Source of the DNA: Orthonyx spaldingii
Taxonomy: Eukaryota; Chordata; Aves; Passeriformes; Orthonychidae
Assembly: GCA_013397795.1 (NCBI GenBank)
Contig: VZTJ01001391.1
Coordinates: 387,187 to 451,186, forward strand
Reading direction: 5' to 3'
Length of the DNA stretch: 64,000 nucleotides
Of the stretch, positions 63,701-64,000 are shown in pieces. The stretch's first letter is position 1; each line of letters begins with the position of its first letter. The notes under the pieces are model-generated. The model was given only the letters and a program-made list of their open reading frames with translations, made no database searches and had not been told where the DNA came from. The position numbers were made by a program, and so were the translations under genes.

Positions 63701-64000
63701 TAATGAATGTACGGGTAAGGTTCTCACATTGACTACAGAAGTTTTAAACTACTATGGTAGCATAAAATCACAACCAGAGCTTGAGACTGGGTGAAGGAGA
63801 ATTTTCCCTGTCACATGTTTTTGGCAGAGGAACTCATATCAGCTTGAAGGACCAAACATTTCCCAAGGTTTCAGCATTGCCTTGAAGAAATCTAGGGTAT
63901 ATAATTCTTCTGAAGTAGCAAAGTAAATTACCAGTCACAAAAAAATACCCCAACAACTAAAGCCCTCCCTCCCCAAAACCCACAAAACCCAATGGTACAC
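60717..64000. other. Unannotated right end with T-runs
   Basis: T-runs lie at 60896-60911 and 61193-61205. The 62040-62640 part is somewhat GC-richer and holds ATAAAAAGG followed by AATAAACC near 62570-62590, reminiscent of an LTR promoter/polyadenylation pair, but no LTR boundaries are visible. No gene or repeat family is recognised. The window ends in an A/C-rich stretch. Confidence 0.45.

Noticed and set aside
1..64000. CRISPR arrays, bacterial operons, replication origins, tRNA or rRNA genes
   Set aside because: I saw no regularly spaced repeats, no ribosome-binding-site/operon layout and no cloverleaf or rRNA-like sequence. The repeat content is that of a vertebrate nuclear genome.

Overview
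This window looks like AT-rich nuclear DNA from a bird, probably Neoaves. CR1 LINE copies with the avian 3' tail (ending in short ATTCTATGA-type repeats) occur on both strands. Beside them are solo LTRs of avian endogenous retroviruses. There are no SINEs of mammalian type and no bacterial-style coding density. I see no complete protein-coding gene: nearly every open frame is short, lacks splice or homology support, or is the shadow of a retroelement. Subfamily names are withheld because no library search was possible.

Layout. 0-9 kb: mostly featureless AT-rich sequence, with a pentanucleotide repeat at the left edge, a decayed reverse-transcriptase fragment of L1/Tx1 type (835-1430, minus), a 43-bp tandem duplication, and one CR1 tail (7868-8213). 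9-24.5 kb: several CR1 pieces (9253-9692, 12931-12992, 15640-15951, 18655-19000 and an older one near 24.3 kb) and three solo LTRs (11161-11691, 19840-20327, 22295-22693). 24.5-38.3 kb: almost 14 kb in which I recognise nothing except low-complexity runs. 38.3-51 kb: a retroelement-rich stretch with CR1 at 38320 and 45740, a solo LTR with a perfect 6-bp target duplication (40202-40439), another LTR at 46320-46762, an LTR end fragment at 47543, and a nested pair in which one LTR (50162-50554, minus) sits inside another (49930-50872, plus). 51-64 kb: a possible terminal gene segment on the plus strand (53490-53789, poly(A) signal at 54115), two CR1 copies (55690-56122 and the longest one, 56953-58191), and an unidentified coding-like segment with one frameshift (60227-60716).

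The window therefore reads as intergenic or deep-intronic DNA built up by successive retroelement insertions. The items most worth following are the non-CR1 reverse transcriptase relic, the nested LTRs, and the two unidentified coding-like segments at 53.5 and 60.2 kb. Those two segments may belong to one plus-strand gene or to processed copies, and I could not identify either protein.
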